Source: Pedobacter paludis (GTDB taxonomy: Bacteria > Bacteroidota > Bacteroidia > Sphingobacteriales > Sphingobacteriaceae). From it: a stretch of DNA of 64,000 nt. The translations under genes were made by a program, and so were the position numbers. The notes beneath the pieces are model-generated. The model saw only the letters and a list, made by a program, of their open reading frames with translations. It was not told where the DNA came from and did not search any database. Location of the stretch: positions 372,001-436,000 of the forward strand of contig NZ_QGNY01000003.1 of NCBI RefSeq assembly GCF_003173575.1. The letters are read 5' to 3'. This document shows, piece by piece, positions 33,780 through 43,413 of this stretch (the stretch's first letter is position 1; the number at the start of each line of letters is the position of its first letter).

Positions 33780-35746
33780 GTTTTGCCCACTACCTATTAC
33801 AGGTAAACTTATACTTAATAGTTTTTTATGGTTTTTATAAGTTGCTCTTAGATAAAGAAACATACTTTACCTTAAACCGTATCTACCTTGTTGCTGCCGG
33901 CGTATTATCGTTATGCATTCCTTTTATTCGTTTAGAATGGCTAACAGAACAAAAGGCAGCCCAACAAGTTTATGCATCGGTTAATTGGGATGCCGTATTA
34001 GCGCAAGCAACGATAATTACCGAAAACAACTCTCGCTTTAGCTGGGGAAGTGTTTTGGTATCAATCTACTGTGCAGGTATATTGTTTTTTCTGGGAAGGT
34101 TAGTGTTTAACCTATTTGCCGTAAAAAAATTAATTAAGAATGCTAAGTCTGGTTCAGCCTTTTCATTCTTTAGCAAAAAAATAATTGATAAAGAACTTCC
34201 TCAAATGGATGTGATCGACATCCATGAGGAAGCTCATATTAAGCAGTGGCATACTTTGGATATTCTGTTTTTTGAGATTTTGGGTATTTTAACCTGGCTA
34301 AATCCAGTAATCTATCTCTACAAAAAAGCAATTAAAAACATTCATGAATTTTTAGCTGATGAAATGGCTGCAGATTTTCAGGGCGATAAAGCAGAATATG
34401 CACTATTAATTTTAAGTAAGTCTTTTGGAATCTCACCAAATAGCTTAACCAATGGTTTTTTTGATAAGTCTTTGATCAAGAAAAGAATTTTCATGTTGCA
34501 TAAAGAGCGTTCCAAAAAAACTGCTGTGGTAAAGTATGGAATTTTTATTCCTCTATTCGCCATTCTGATTGTATTCTCATCAGCAACGATTAGAAAAAAT
34601 GAAAAATTAATTTCCATTACCGATCAGATTCCAATGGAAAAACCAATAGAACTTGTTCAGAATATTGTTTCGCAAACAGATCCAGTCGTTTTGCCAGCAT
34701 CTAAAACAATTGTAAAAGGCGAAACTGATGCCAATTGGAAAGGATTTTACAATTTTCTCTCTAAAAATATAAACTACCCTACCGAGGCTAAGGAAAGTAA
34801 TCTTCAGGGCAATACGCAAATCAAATTCACTTTAAAAAACGGGCGGATAAATAACCTCAGTTCAAGTGTAGATTTAGGCGAAGGCTGCGACGAGGAGGTG
34901 ATGAAAGCCATTTTATCCTACAAAGGCTATAAAACTATACCCAACGGAAAATACGCCCTTAAAGTTTCGTTTGCTATTGCTGACACAGAAAGCAAATTTA
35001 AAAACAACAATATCGAATCGATAATCGGATATCAAGATTTAAGCAACGTAATGGTTACTGCTTACAATGATCCGGTACCCAAAATTGAAAAAGATGACGA
35101 TAAAGTTTACGATTTTGTCTCAATAGAAAAACAACCTGAGTTCCCAGGCGGTATAAAGAAGTTTTACGAATATTTAGGTAAAGCAATCAAATATCCCGAA
35201 CTGGCAATTGAAAATAATGTGCAGGGAAAAGTTTTTTTAAGCTTTAATGTAGAAAAAAATGGCGACCTAACGGATATTAAAATAACTCGTGGGTTGGGAA
35301 GCGGAACGGATGAAGAAGCAATAAGAGTGCTAACGGAAAGTCCAAAATGGTATCCTGGAATCCAAAACGGGCAAGCAGTGCGGGTTAAATACAACATTAA
35401 TGTAAACTTTACTTTGGCTAATGATAAACCCACAGCAACAGAGAAAACCGCTGGTGTAAAAATCCCTATAAAATTCGATGGTGTACCCCTTAATAGTGCA
35501 ACAGCACCACTCATTGTGGTTGATGGCGTTAAACTTTCGAATAACATGCTATTAAATACTATTAATCCAAATGATATAGAGTCGATTTCTGTACTTAAAG
35601 ATCAATTGGCTACTAATTCCTATGGTTTTAAAGCTAAAAATGGAGTAATTCTAGTTACTACAAAACAGGCTAAAAACAATCTGTTTAAAAAATTAGAAGG
35701 CAAAGAATTAATAATAGAAAAAGCTTATGATCAAGGTATTAGATAA
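33776..35746 (+). CDS. M56 (BlaR1-like) metallopeptidase fused to TonB C-terminal and plug-like domains
   Basis: A 656-residue membrane protein. Membrane segments lie at about 6-25, 36-53, 90-115 and 253-271. The M56 zinc motif is HEEAH at 150-154, with DEMAAD further on. Instead of a penicillin-binding sensor domain, the periplasmic part has a degenerate TonB C-terminal domain (about 315-405), a full one (about 450-545, PEFPGGIKKFYEYLGKAI) and a plug-like domain (about 565-640, VVDGVKLSNN and IESISVLKDQLA). This is a combination typical of Bacteroidota M56 proteins. It should sense or act at the envelope and relieve the BlaI-type repressor. Confidence 0.9.
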   Translation: MSFAHYLLQVNLYLIVFYGFYKLLLDKETYFTLNRIYLVAAGVLSLCIPFIRLEWLTEQKAAQQVYASVNWDAVLAQATIITENNSRFSWGSVLVSIYCAGILFFLGRLVFNLFAVKKLIKNAKSGSAFSFFSKKIIDKELPQMDVIDIHEEAHIKQWHTLDILFFEILGILTWLNPVIYLYKKAIKNIHEFLADEMAADFQGDKAEYALLILSKSFGISPNSLTNGFFDKSLIKKRIFMLHKERSKKTAVVKYGIFIPLFAILIVFSSATIRKNEKLISITDQIPMEKPIELVQNIVSQTDPVVLPASKTIVKGETDANWKGFYNFLSKNINYPTEAKESNLQGNTQIKFTLKNGRINNLSSSVDLGEGCDEEVMKAILSYKGYKTIPNGKYALKVSFAIADTESKFKNNNIESIIGYQDLSNVMVTAYNDPVPKIEKDDDKVYDFVSIEKQPEFPGGIKKFYEYLGKAIKYPELAIENNVQGKVFLSFNVEKNGDLTDIKITRGLGSGTDEEAIRVLTESPKWYPGIQNGQAVRVKYNINVNFTLANDKPTATEKTAGVKIPIKFDGVPLNSATAPLIVVDGVKLSNNMLLNTINPNDIESISVLKDQLATNSYGFKAKNGVILVTTKQAKNNLFKKLEGKELIIEKAYDQGIR

Positions 35747-35771
35747 AATTTAGCATTAAAAGAATCATTCC

Positions 35772-36422
35772 ATGAGAAAATTACTTTTAGTATCCATTAT
35801 ATTTTTAGGCCTAGCACTGAACGTTTTAGCCCAAAAAGCTGACAGCACCAAAACCGTAAAAATTACACTTCGAGATTCGAATCCATTATCTGTTAGAGAG
35901 CCGCTTATTGTAATTGATGGCAATAAACAGTTTGTTCGAGGTATATCTTCTATAAATGGCTTAGACCCAAATTTAATAGAATCTGTAACTGTTTTAAAAG
36001 ACAGTTCTGCTACGGCACTTTATGGCATTGAGGGTGTGGCCGGCGTTGTGATCATAAAAACCAAAGAGGGAAAAGGCGCAGTAGAAGCCCCTATGCCCCC
36101 AAGGGTTCCAAACGATAAGATAGATGGAAAAGAAGTTGGTATTAGTTTAAGAAAACAGAATCCAACTGCATCAGCTAAAATAGATGCTCAGAGGTTATTG
36201 ATTTTTGGAGATTCACTCTCGAATTCTCAACTAAAACCTCTATATATAATTGATGGAAAAGAAGCTTCAGACATTGATTTTAAGACAGTTAAGCCAGAAG
36301 ATATAGAATCGATCGAGGTACTAAAAGATGCTTCTTCAAAGTCCCAATATGGTGATAAGGCAAATGGTGGTGTTGTAATTATCAGAACCAAAAAAGCGAA
36401 AACCGCTCCAAAGAAAAATTAA
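35772..36422 (+). CDS. Exported protein with two TonB-receptor plug-like repeats and no barrel
   Basis: A 216-residue secreted protein: the signal peptide ends near residue 20 (ALNVLAQ). Two related segments carry the SusC plug signature: VIDGNKQFVRG with LIESVTVLKDSSATALYG, and IIDGKEASDI with DIESIEVLKDASSKSQYG, each followed by a G-V-x-x-I-x-T-K strand. There is no beta-barrel. The plug-like part of the upstream M56 protein is of the same kind, so it may interact with it or with TonB. The gap of 25 bp supports the same operon. Confidence 0.85.
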   Translation: MRKLLLVSIIFLGLALNVLAQKADSTKTVKITLRDSNPLSVREPLIVIDGNKQFVRGISSINGLDPNLIESVTVLKDSSATALYGIEGVAGVVIIKTKEGKGAVEAPMPPRVPNDKIDGKEVGISLRKQNPTASAKIDAQRLLIFGDSLSNSQLKPLYIIDGKEASDIDFKTVKPEDIESIEVLKDASSKSQYGDKANGGVVIIRTKKAKTAPKKN

Positions 36423-36444
36423 TTAAACATTTAATAAAAAAACA

Positions 36445-36840
36445 ATGAGAAAGCTAATGATTTTAGCCCTATTGGGCATTGCCATGTTCTTTAATTTTGC
36501 AAAGGCGCAACATAAAGATAAAGTTTATGATTTTGTATCTGTACAGCAACAACCACAATTTCCCGGAGGAATAATGGCATTTTACAGCTACTTAAGCAAA
36601 AATATTAAGTATCCAGAAAGTGCTAAAAAGAACAATGAACAAGGTAAAGTATTCTTGTCTTTCATCGTTAACAAGGATGGTTCCCTAACAGATTTACAGG
36701 TTATTAGGGGATTAAGCCAGTCCTTAAATCAGGAAGCTATAAGGGTTCTAAAATCTTCTCCAAAATGGAACCCAGCAAAGCTAAACAAACAGCTTGTAAG
36801 GGTTAAATATAATATCGCGGTTAATTTTAGTCTTGGATAA
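36445..36840 (+). CDS. Exported single-domain TonB C-terminal protein
   Basis: A 131-residue protein with a signal peptide (ending in FAKAQ) followed by one TonB C-terminal domain: QPQFPGGIMAFYSYLSKNI, QGKVFLSFIVNKDGSLTD and NQEAIRVLKSSPKWNPAK. There is no inner-membrane anchor beyond the signal segment and no proline-rich linker, so it is not a normal energy transducer. Its domain is very similar to the one in the M56 protein and in the gene at 36960. A terminator follows at 36872-36900. Confidence 0.88.
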   Translation: MRKLMILALLGIAMFFNFAKAQHKDKVYDFVSVQQQPQFPGGIMAFYSYLSKNIKYPESAKKNNEQGKVFLSFIVNKDGSLTDLQVIRGLSQSLNQEAIRVLKSSPKWNPAKLNKQLVRVKYNIAVNFSLG

Positions 36841-36871
36841 TTAACTGAAAATTATAAAGCCATTCATTAAG

Positions 36872-36900
36872 CCTCAGTAATAATTACTGGGGTTTTATTT
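36872..36900 (+). terminator. Intrinsic terminator
   Basis: CCTCAGTAAT (36872-36881) pairs with ATTACTGGGG (36882-36891 region) with one mismatch and is followed by TTTTATTTT. It closes the operon that began with the BlaI gene. Confidence 0.65.
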
Positions 36901-36935
36901 TGGACTATATTATCTTCAGATTAAAGGTTTGTACC

Positions 36936-36943
36936 TATATTTG
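36936..36943 (+). promoter_or_regulatory. -7 promoter box for the gene at 36960
   Basis: TATATTTG fits TAnnTTTG exactly and ends 16 bp before the ATG. No -33 box at 17-23 bp was found. Together with the terminator just upstream it suggests a separate transcript. Confidence 0.4.
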
Positions 36944-36959
36944 AAGCTTAAACTATAAA

Positions 36960-37658
36960 ATGAAAAATCTCTATTTAACGCTCCTTTCCATCCTATTCTT
37001 CGGTTTTGCTGTACACGCACAAGAATCGAAACCCCTTGGCAAAATTAATGCGCACATCATTTTAGATGGGAAGCTTCTGCCTATAGACACGGATACATTA
37101 AAGCACTTTAAGGAGGATGATATAGACTATGCAACAGTTATAAAGGATACCGAACATAAGGCAATTTTTGGTGTAAACGATGAGCAAATGCTTTTAATTG
37201 TAATTACAAAGGCCAATAAGAACAAACCCGAAAATGTTGCGCTTAGAGAGAAACTCTCAAAAATCAATTTTGCTGGGACTCCGAAAATGGCAATAAATCC
37301 AACTTTGAAAAAACCTTCAAAAGATTCCATCGCCAGCGGAACTTTCGATTTTGTGAGTATCGAGAAGCAACCACAATTTCCTGGAGGGATTAAAGCTTTT
37401 TATCAATACTTGGGCGAGAATATTAAGTACCCAAAAGAAGCTCAAAAAAACAAAATTTTTGGGCGGGTATTTCTCTCTTTCATTGTTGAAAAAAATGGTG
37501 AATTATCAAATATAAAATTGATAAGGGGTGTAAGCTCAGATATAGATGCCGAAGCCATTAGAGTAGTATCGGGATCACCAAAATGGAGTCCAGGTATTCA
37601 ATTTGGTGTACCTGTAAGGGTAAAGTACAACATCAACGTTAATTTTAATCTTAATTAA
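36960..37658 (+). CDS. Exported protein with degenerate plug-like segment and TonB C-terminal domain
   Basis: A 232-residue protein. The signal peptide ends near residue 20 (GFAVHAQ). Residues 28-80 resemble a decayed plug repeat (HIILDGKLLPI, IDYATVIKDTEHKAIFG, LLIVITK). Residues 130-232 form a complete TonB C-terminal domain (QPQFPGGIKAFYQYLGENI, FGRVFLSFIVEKNGELSN). The two domains are the same pair found at the C-terminus of the M56 protein but in reversed order. Role unknown. Confidence 0.85.
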   Translation: MKNLYLTLLSILFFGFAVHAQESKPLGKINAHIILDGKLLPIDTDTLKHFKEDDIDYATVIKDTEHKAIFGVNDEQMLLIVITKANKNKPENVALREKLSKINFAGTPKMAINPTLKKPSKDSIASGTFDFVSIEKQPQFPGGIKAFYQYLGENIKYPKEAQKNKIFGRVFLSFIVEKNGELSNIKLIRGVSSDIDAEAIRVVSGSPKWSPGIQFGVPVRVKYNINVNFNLN

Positions 37659-37694
37659 TAAATGTTGACAATAATATAATCTATTAAAAACCAC

Positions 37695-37723
37695 AAAACC
37701 CCAGCTAAAATAGTCGGGGTTTT
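37695..37723 (+). terminator. Intrinsic terminator
   Basis: AAAACCCC (37695-37702) pairs with GGGGTTTT (37716-37723), 37 bp after the stop codon at 37658. Confidence 0.7.
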
Positions 37724-37993
37724 ATGATTTCTCTCCTGTCTCGGAAGTCTAAATTTATAAAATCTTTAATGTATATACAAATTTTACAGAATAAAATTTC
37801 TAATAGCGATAATTTCATTATGCTAACATAGGATTATCATCGGTTTCGCAAACTTTTATTTTGTACCTGATCTGTTATTCGATCTTTCGATTGCAAATAA
37901 ACCACTTTCATATGTTTTCAAATGGTAAATTCTTGGTTAAAGATTAGTATTAAGATCCATTAATTGTTTCCAGATAATATTTTTTACCCGCCA
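37724..37993. other. Intergenic stretch with no recognised feature
   Basis: About 270 bp of AT-rich sequence between two convergent operons. I see no ORF with protein character, no array and no clear hairpin here. The flanks are the terminators at 37695-37723 and 37994-38020. Confidence 0.6.
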
Positions 37994-38020
37994 TAAAAAA
38001 AGCCCTCACTAGGTGAAGGC
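37994..38020 (-). terminator. Intrinsic terminator of the succinate dehydrogenase operon
   Basis: On the minus strand GCCTTCA and TGAGGGC pair (one G-T) around CCTAG and are followed by seven T. It lies 38 bp after the sdhB stop codon. Confidence 0.8.
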
Positions 38021-38058
38021 TTAAGACCCAGCGTTTAAGCTGGATGCACAGTATACTT

Positions 38059-38829
38059 TTAAACCGTTTCTTCTGAAATGAATTTTGCTGATGCAAAATC
38101 ACGATTCATACGAGCGATGTTTTCTAAAGAAATTCCTTTAGGACATTCTGCCTCGCAAGCACCGGTATTGGTACAGTTACCAAAACCTTCAGCATCCATT
38201 TGCGCTACCATGCTTTGAACACGGCGGTAACGTTCTGGCTGACCTTGAGGCAATAATGCCAACTGAGAGATTTTAGCTGAAACGAATAACATTGCAGATG
38301 CATTTTTACAGGTTGCAACACATGCACCACAACCAATACAGGCAGCTGCTTCGAAAGCCGCATCTGCTTGCATTTTTGGAATAGGTAAGTTGTTTGCATC
38401 TTGCGCATTTCCTGTATTTACAGAAATGAAACCACCCGCAGCGATAACTCTATCAAACGCAGAGCGATCTACCGTTAAATCTTTAACAACCGGAAACGCA
38501 GCTGCCCTCCATGGCTCTACAACAATAGTATCGCCATCTTTAAAAGAACGCATGTGCAATTGGCACGTTGTAACAAGATCTTTTGGTCCGTGAGGTCTAC
38601 CATTGATAAACATTGAACACATTCCGCAAATTCCTTCGCGACAATCGTGATCAAATACAACTGGTTCTTCGCCTTTGTTAATTAATTGCTCGTTTAACAC
38701 ATCGAACATCTCTAAGAAAGACATGTCCGGCGAAATATCGGCCAATTTATAATCTACCAAAGCACCTTTGGTTTTGTTATTTTTTTGACGCCATACTTTA
38801 AGCGTTAAGTTCATATTTCCTGTACTCAT
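38059..38829 (-). CDS. sdhB: Succinate dehydrogenase/fumarate reductase iron-sulfur subunit
   Basis: A 256-residue subunit. The [2Fe-2S] ligands lie in CREGICGMC, and the [3Fe-4S]/[4Fe-4S] ligands in [13 protein letters not shown] and [14 protein letters not shown]. It passes electrons from the flavoprotein to the membrane cytochrome. It is the last gene of a C-A-B operon, as is usual for Bacteroidota type-B enzymes. An internal ATG at residue 6 is an alternative start. Confidence 0.96.
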   Translation of the reverse strand: MSTGNMNLTLKVWRQKNNKTKGALVDYKLADISPDMSFLEMFDVLNEQLINKGEEPVVFDHDCREGICGMCSMFINGRPHGPKDLVTTCQLHMRSFKDGDTIVVEPWRAAAFPVVKDLTVDRSAFDRVIAAGGFISVNTGNAQDANNLPIPKMQADAAFEAAACIGCGACVATCKNASAMLFVSAKISQLALLPQGQPERYRRVQSMVAQMDAEGFGNCTNTGACEAECPKGISLENIARMNRDFASAKFISEETV

Positions 38830-38910
38830 TGTATCTCAGATTTGAGAATTGAGACATTAGATATGAGAATTGAGAATTTACATCCCACATCTCACATCTC
38901 ACATCTTTCC
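38830..38910. repeat. Short-word repeat between sdhA and sdhB
   Basis: The stretch consists of variants of GAGAATTGAGA / GATATGAGA on one half and CACATCTCACATC on the other, which are rough complements. It lies inside the operon, so it is transcribed and may form a weak hairpin between the two cistrons. Confidence 0.5.
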
Positions 38911-38912
38911 AT

Positions 38913-40892
38913 CTATTTATAACTTCTTTGTGCTACTTTAATATTTTCAAACTTCAATTCTTCTTTATGAAGCTCGAAGTTTACACCTTCTTTAAATTCC
39001 CAGGCGGCAACATATGCGTAGTTTACATCATCACGCAATGCCTCACCTTCTTCAGTTTGATATTCTTCACGGAAATGACCACCACAGCTTTCGTTACGGT
39101 TTAATGCATCAATACACATTAATTCGCCAAGCTCGATAAAATCGGCCACGCGACCTGCTTTTTCCAATTCGGTGTTTAATTCATCAGCCGTTCCAGGTAC
39201 ACGGACATTACTCCAGAAATCGGCACGTAAGGCTCTAATTTCCTGAATAGCTTCGTTTAAGCCTTGTGCGTTACGAGCCATTCCACATTTTTCCCACATA
39301 ATGTGACCTAAACGTTTATGGAAATGATCCACTGATTTAGTTCCTTTGATATTGATCAAAGTATCTAAAATACCTTTTGCCTTAGCTTCAGCCTCAACAA
39401 ATGCTGGATGATCTGTTGAAATTGCCTTTACCGAAATTTCTTTTGATAAATAAGCACCGATAGTATAAGGGAGAACGAAATAGCCATCGGCTAAACCCTG
39501 CATCAAAGCAGATGCACCTAAACGGTTGGCACCATGATCTGAGAAGTTAGCTTCACCCGTACAATATAAACCTTCAACACTGGTCATTAAGTTATAATCA
39601 ACCCATAATCCACCCATTGTGTAGTGAACTGCTGGATAAATACGCATTGGTGTTTCGTATGGATTTTCGCCAGTAATCTGCGCATACATATCGAACAGGT
39701 TACCATATTTTTCCTTGATAACTTCTGTGCCTAAACGCATACAAGTTTCCTTATCAGGATTATGGTTACCAGCTTTAGAAGCTTCAATTTTACCATAACG
39801 TTCGGTGTTTGCTTTAAAATCCAAGTAAACAGCCAATTTAGAAGCACCAACACCATAACCTGCATCGCAACGTTCTTTGGCTGCTCTCGAAGCCACATCA
39901 CGAGGAACCAGGTTACCGAAAGCAGGATAACGACGCTCTAAATAATAATCTCTTTCATCTTCTGGAATTTCAGACGCTTTACGTGTATCATCTTTCTTTT
40001 TAGGTACCCAGATACGTCCATCGTTACGTAACGATTCAGACATCAAGGTTAATTTAGATTGATGATCACCAGAAACTGGAATACAGGTTGGGTGAATTTG
40101 GGTGTAACAAGGATTTGCAAAATAAGCACCTTGTTTGTGTGCTTTCCAAGCTGCCGTAACGTTACTGCCCATTGCGTTTGTAGACAGATAGAATACGTTT
40201 CCGTAGCCACCTGTTCCAAGCACAACAGCATGGCCGAAGTGACGTTCAATTTCTCCGGTAATTAAATTACGGGCAATAATACCACGAGCTTTACCATCAA
40301 TCTTAACAACCTCAAGCATTTCGTGGCGCGTGTACATTTCTACTTTACCCATACCAATTTGACGTTCTAAAGCAGAATATGCACCTAATAATAATTGCTG
40401 TCCGGTTTGACCTGCAGCATAAAACGTACGTTGAACCTGTGTACCACCGAAAGATCGGTTATCTAACAAGCCACCGTATTCGCGGGCTAAGGGAACACCC
40501 TGAGCCACACATTGATCTATAATGTTGGCACTAACTTCTGCCAAGCGATGCACATTGGCCTCGCGGGCACGGTAATCGCCACCTTTAATGGTATCGTAGA
40601 ATAAACGATAAGTGCTATCACCATCATTTTGATAATTTTTTGCCGCATTGATACCTCCTTGAGCAGCGATAGAGTGTGCTCTACGCGGAGAATCCTGAAA
40701 ACAAAAACATTTAACTTTATAACCCATTTCGGCTAAGGTAGCTGCTGCCGAAGCACCTGCTAAACCAGAACCTACAATAATTACTTCTATACTTCTTTTA
40801 TTCGATGGATTAACCAAAGCCACAGATGACTTAAATTTTGTCCATTTTTGGGTCAATTCGCCTTCCGGTATATTTGAATTAATTTCTGACAT
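38913..40892 (-). CDS. sdhA: Succinate dehydrogenase/fumarate reductase flavoprotein subunit
   Basis: A 659-residue FAD enzyme. The dinucleotide-binding motif is [12 protein letters not shown] near residue 40. The covalent FAD histidine region is [16 protein letters not shown], and HPTCIP and [15 protein letters not shown] mark the active-site and C-terminal FAD region. It oxidises succinate to fumarate, or the reverse. The length of about 650 fits the type-B enzyme found with a single cytochrome b subunit. It lies 18 bp after the cytochrome gene. Confidence 0.97.
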   Translation of the reverse strand: MSEINSNIPEGELTQKWTKFKSSVALVNPSNKRSIEVIIVGSGLAGASAAATLAEMGYKVKCFCFQDSPRRAHSIAAQGGINAAKNYQNDGDSTYRLFYDTIKGGDYRAREANVHRLAEVSANIIDQCVAQGVPLAREYGGLLDNRSFGGTQVQRTFYAAGQTGQQLLLGAYSALERQIGMGKVEMYTRHEMLEVVKIDGKARGIIARNLITGEIERHFGHAVVLGTGGYGNVFYLSTNAMGSNVTAAWKAHKQGAYFANPCYTQIHPTCIPVSGDHQSKLTLMSESLRNDGRIWVPKKKDDTRKASEIPEDERDYYLERRYPAFGNLVPRDVASRAAKERCDAGYGVGASKLAVYLDFKANTERYGKIEASKAGNHNPDKETCMRLGTEVIKEKYGNLFDMYAQITGENPYETPMRIYPAVHYTMGGLWVDYNLMTSVEGLYCTGEANFSDHGANRLGASALMQGLADGYFVLPYTIGAYLSKEISVKAISTDHPAFVEAEAKAKGILDTLINIKGTKSVDHFHKRLGHIMWEKCGMARNAQGLNEAIQEIRALRADFWSNVRVPGTADELNTELEKAGRVADFIELGELMCIDALNRNESCGGHFREEYQTEEGEALRDDVNYAYVAAWEFKEGVNFELHKEELKFENIKVAQRSYK

Positions 40893-40909
40893 ATCTTTCG
40901 TGCTTAAAA

Positions 40910-41590
40910 TTATTTAATTAAACCTGCATAAACTGCAATTGGCATTGCCGCAAAAAGCAATGAAATGATAATTGAATACCAAACGCCAACGTTTTTAATT
41001 ATACCGTTATATTTTGAGTGATTCCAACCCATTGTTTGAAATGCAGATGCAAAACCATGCAATAAATGGTAGCATAAAGAAACCATCGCCAATATGTAAA
41101 CCGCAACTCTTACCGGATCCTGAAATTTCTCTTTCATTACGCCATAAAGATTTTCGTTGCCATTGGCATCAATAGTTGGAATGCCTGTAAAACGAGAAAC
41201 AACCCAAAAATCTTTTAAGTGAACTACCAGGAAAATAAGCAATAAAGTACCTAGCAAACCCATTGAACGGCTATACCATTTACTATTTGCCTGACCATCG
41301 TTTACAGCATATTTAACTGGTCTAGCTTTTTGGTTTTGCAACGTTAAACGCAAAGCCTGGAAAATATGAACCAATAAACTAATAAACAACACGTATTCAC
41401 CAGCTCTGATGATCCAGTTTGTTGCCATAAAGTGTGCACCAATGTTAAACTTTAAGCCATCGTCATCCAAAAAGATTAACGCGTTAATGCCACAGTGTAC
41501 AATTAAAAAAAGTATCAGGAACAAACCTGTAATACCCATTATGAATTTCTTCCCAATAGAAGAAGAAAAAGCATTTCCGAAACCACTCAT
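40910..41590 (-). CDS. sdhC: Succinate dehydrogenase cytochrome b subunit (type B, di-heme)
   Basis: A 226-residue inner-membrane protein with five hydrophobic segments. Conserved histidines that may ligate two hemes appear in [33 protein letters not shown] and [12 protein letters not shown]. One large subunit instead of SdhC plus SdhD is the type-B pattern. It is the first gene of the operon. A -7 box lies at 41627-41620. Confidence 0.95.
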   Translation of the reverse strand: MSGFGNAFSSSIGKKFIMGITGLFLILFLIVHCGINALIFLDDDGLKFNIGAHFMATNWIIRAGEYVLFISLLVHIFQALRLTLQNQKARPVKYAVNDGQANSKWYSRSMGLLGTLLLIFLVVHLKDFWVVSRFTGIPTIDANGNENLYGVMKEKFQDPVRVAVYILAMVSLCYHLLHGFASAFQTMGWNHSKYNGIIKNVGVWYSIIISLLFAAMPIAVYAGLIK

Positions 41591-41972
41591 TTGATTAGGA
41601 TTAATATCTAAATTTCTTGCAAAAGTATTTAATTATAGCTTTAATTTATAAAGCATTATGACAAAACAGCGATAAAGTATTTATTTAGAAACATTCTAAA
41701 GCTATATCGCAAAAAATCGAAAGAATATGAATTATTATTGGTTTTATTTGGCCACTTTTATACTTAGTGTATCTACAAAATTCCATTGCTATATAATTCA
41801 TTATATTTTCAATGCGAGATAGTGATGGACTGAAATCTCAAAAACATTTCATTTTCATCATAAAATTTTTATTTTAGCTCATGCAAACCATGGGTTGGCA
41901 AATCCCTATTCATTTTTTATCCCAAAGCGAGTTAAAGCACCCTTAGCTTATTTGTTGAATTCTAATAAAAAA
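41591..41972. other. Divergent intergenic region upstream of sdhC
   Basis: About 380 bp. On the minus strand TACTTTTG (41627-41620) matches the -7 consensus exactly and ends 29 bp upstream of the sdhC start; no -33 box at the right distance is seen. The rest is AT-rich, with no hairpin array. A TTG-started in-frame extension of the next gene (from 41895) is not convincing. Confidence 0.45.
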
Positions 41973-42194
41973 ATGAAAAGATTATTCTTCCGTTACCCAT
42001 TTCTATTTTTAATTCTAGCCGCAGTTGTTATCGCTAATGATATTTTACATTTTTCTCCCGGCCAGGTTAACACAGGCTTTACACGTTGGCTAGTTCCATT
42101 AGTATTAACCATTTTTGGTTTATTGGGTTATGTACTTAAACGAAATGAGCAACAAAAACAAGCAAGCAACAATCAGCAACCAACACCTTTTTAA
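41973..42194 (+). CDS. Small membrane protein of unknown function
   Basis: A 73-residue protein with two membrane segments (PFLFLILAAVVIANDIL and WLVPLVLTIFGLLGYVL) and a glutamine/asparagine-rich cytoplasmic-looking tail (NEQQKQASNNQQPTPF). The ATG at 41973 is preferred because the hydrophobic part starts there. It ends three bases before the DUF695-RraB gene, so they are probably co-transcribed. I know no function. Confidence 0.6.
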   Translation: MKRLFFRYPFLFLILAAVVIANDILHFSPGQVNTGFTRWLVPLVLTIFGLLGYVLKRNEQQKQASNNQQPTPF

Positions 42195-42197
42195 AAT

Positions 42198-43007
42198 ATG
42201 GGATTATTTAAAAATTTATTCGGCTCATCGTCAAAAAGCGAAATTCAGAAACTGCCTACACACAAAGAAGATTGGGACACCTACTTTACCAATGTAGATC
42301 ATAAATTAGGTTCAATTCTGATCGATCTTGGCTTCAAATCAATTGCCCCTATAAAAGATAAGGCTAGTTTAATCTGGATTTCCATTCAGATGAATAATCC
42401 AAGAGAAGATGGCTTATCTTCTGCAGAAGAAAGTGATAAACTCTATGAAATAGAAGACAATTTGGTTAATGCACTAACTAAAAAATTTGATTGCGTTTAT
42501 CCCGGTCGCTTAACTTCCAATGGACATCGAGATTTATATTTTTATTTCAGCGATAGCTTATTATTTGATAAAACCATTTCTGAAGTTATGGTTGCTTATC
42601 CTAATTACCAATACGATTTTGGAATTAAAGAAGATACCAATTGGACAGCTTATTTAAATTTCCTATACCCCTTACCTAATCAGTACCAGACTATGCTCAA
42701 CCGAAAGGTTTTGGAAAGTTTGCGAAAATCTGGCGACAATCACGATCTACCAAGAAAAGTGGATCATTATCTTTATTTCAAAGCATTGTCTGATCGGGTA
42801 GCTTTTATTAAACAAATTGAGGGGTTAGGTTTTACAATAGAAAATGAAGGGGAGGGTTCTCAATTCGAATACTCTTATTCTCTTCATTTAACCAAAATAG
42901 AGCCGGTGGATTATGACACCATAAACGAAACCACAATCAAGCTTGCCGAAGAAGCCCGGAATTTTCATGGCTATTACGATGGCTGGGGATGCCCGATTGA
43001 AAAATAG
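42198..43007 (+). CDS. DUF695 - RraB domain fusion protein
   Basis: A 269-residue cytoplasmic protein. Residues about 25-140 resemble DUF695 (WDTYFTNVDHKLGSILIDLG, MNNPREDGLSSAEESD, GRLTSNGHRDLYFYFSD). Residues about 160-265 resemble RraB, with the closing motif YYDGWGCPI. RraB in E. coli inhibits RNase E; Bacteroidota have RNase E/G-type enzymes, but whether this protein binds one is unknown. The DUF695 part has no known activity. Confidence 0.8.
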   Translation: MGLFKNLFGSSSKSEIQKLPTHKEDWDTYFTNVDHKLGSILIDLGFKSIAPIKDKASLIWISIQMNNPREDGLSSAEESDKLYEIEDNLVNALTKKFDCVYPGRLTSNGHRDLYFYFSDSLLFDKTISEVMVAYPNYQYDFGIKEDTNWTAYLNFLYPLPNQYQTMLNRKVLESLRKSGDNHDLPRKVDHYLYFKALSDRVAFIKQIEGLGFTIENEGEGSQFEYSYSLHLTKIEPVDYDTINETTIKLAEEARNFHGYYDGWGCPIEK

Positions 43008-43041
43008 TCATAATAATTATAAACCAAACCTAAAAAGAATC

Positions 43042-43308
43042 ATGGATTTAAAAAAAGTAAAATTTCGAACGATTGCAATGGGCGTATCAGCTGTGCTTTT
43101 GGCCTTTGTATTTGTTACTTCTTGTGGCAAAAAAGATGACAATATTTGCATTCAATGTAGTGCAAGTGTTACTCAGAGCTCCGGCAATGCGGGTAATTTA
43201 ACTACAAGTTCGATGGAAAACTGTGGCAGTACAGCAGATGTAAATTCAGCCGAGGCAACTTTCAGAGCTCTAAATACCGGAAGCACAATCAACTGTACAA
43301 GAAAGTAA
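43042..43308 (+). CDS. Small lipoprotein of unknown function
   Basis: An 88-residue protein. The signal peptide ends in the lipobox VTSC, followed by GKKDDN. The short mature part has a CIQCSAS pair and two further cysteines, so disulfides are possible. I chose the ATG at 43042 because the leader starts there; a longer in-frame version overlaps the previous gene. A bidirectional terminator follows. I do not recognise the family. Confidence 0.7.
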   Translation: MDLKKVKFRTIAMGVSAVLLAFVFVTSCGKKDDNICIQCSASVTQSSGNAGNLTTSSMENCGSTADVNSAEATFRALNTGSTINCTRK

Positions 43309-43358
43309 TTCGATTAAAAATCCATCCCTGATTCAAAAATTCTTAAAATTCATCCCAC

Positions 43359-43390
43359 AAAAAAAGTCCCGATTTGCATCGGGACTTTTT
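43359..43390. terminator. Bidirectional intrinsic terminator
   Basis: AAAAAGTCCCGAT (43361-43373) and ATCGGGACTTTTT (43378-43390) are exact inverse complements with a 4-base loop. It serves the lipoprotein gene on the plus strand and the cold-shock gene on the minus strand. Confidence 0.9.
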
Positions 43391-43413
43391 ACGATTTATG
43401 TGTTCGAGTTTTC

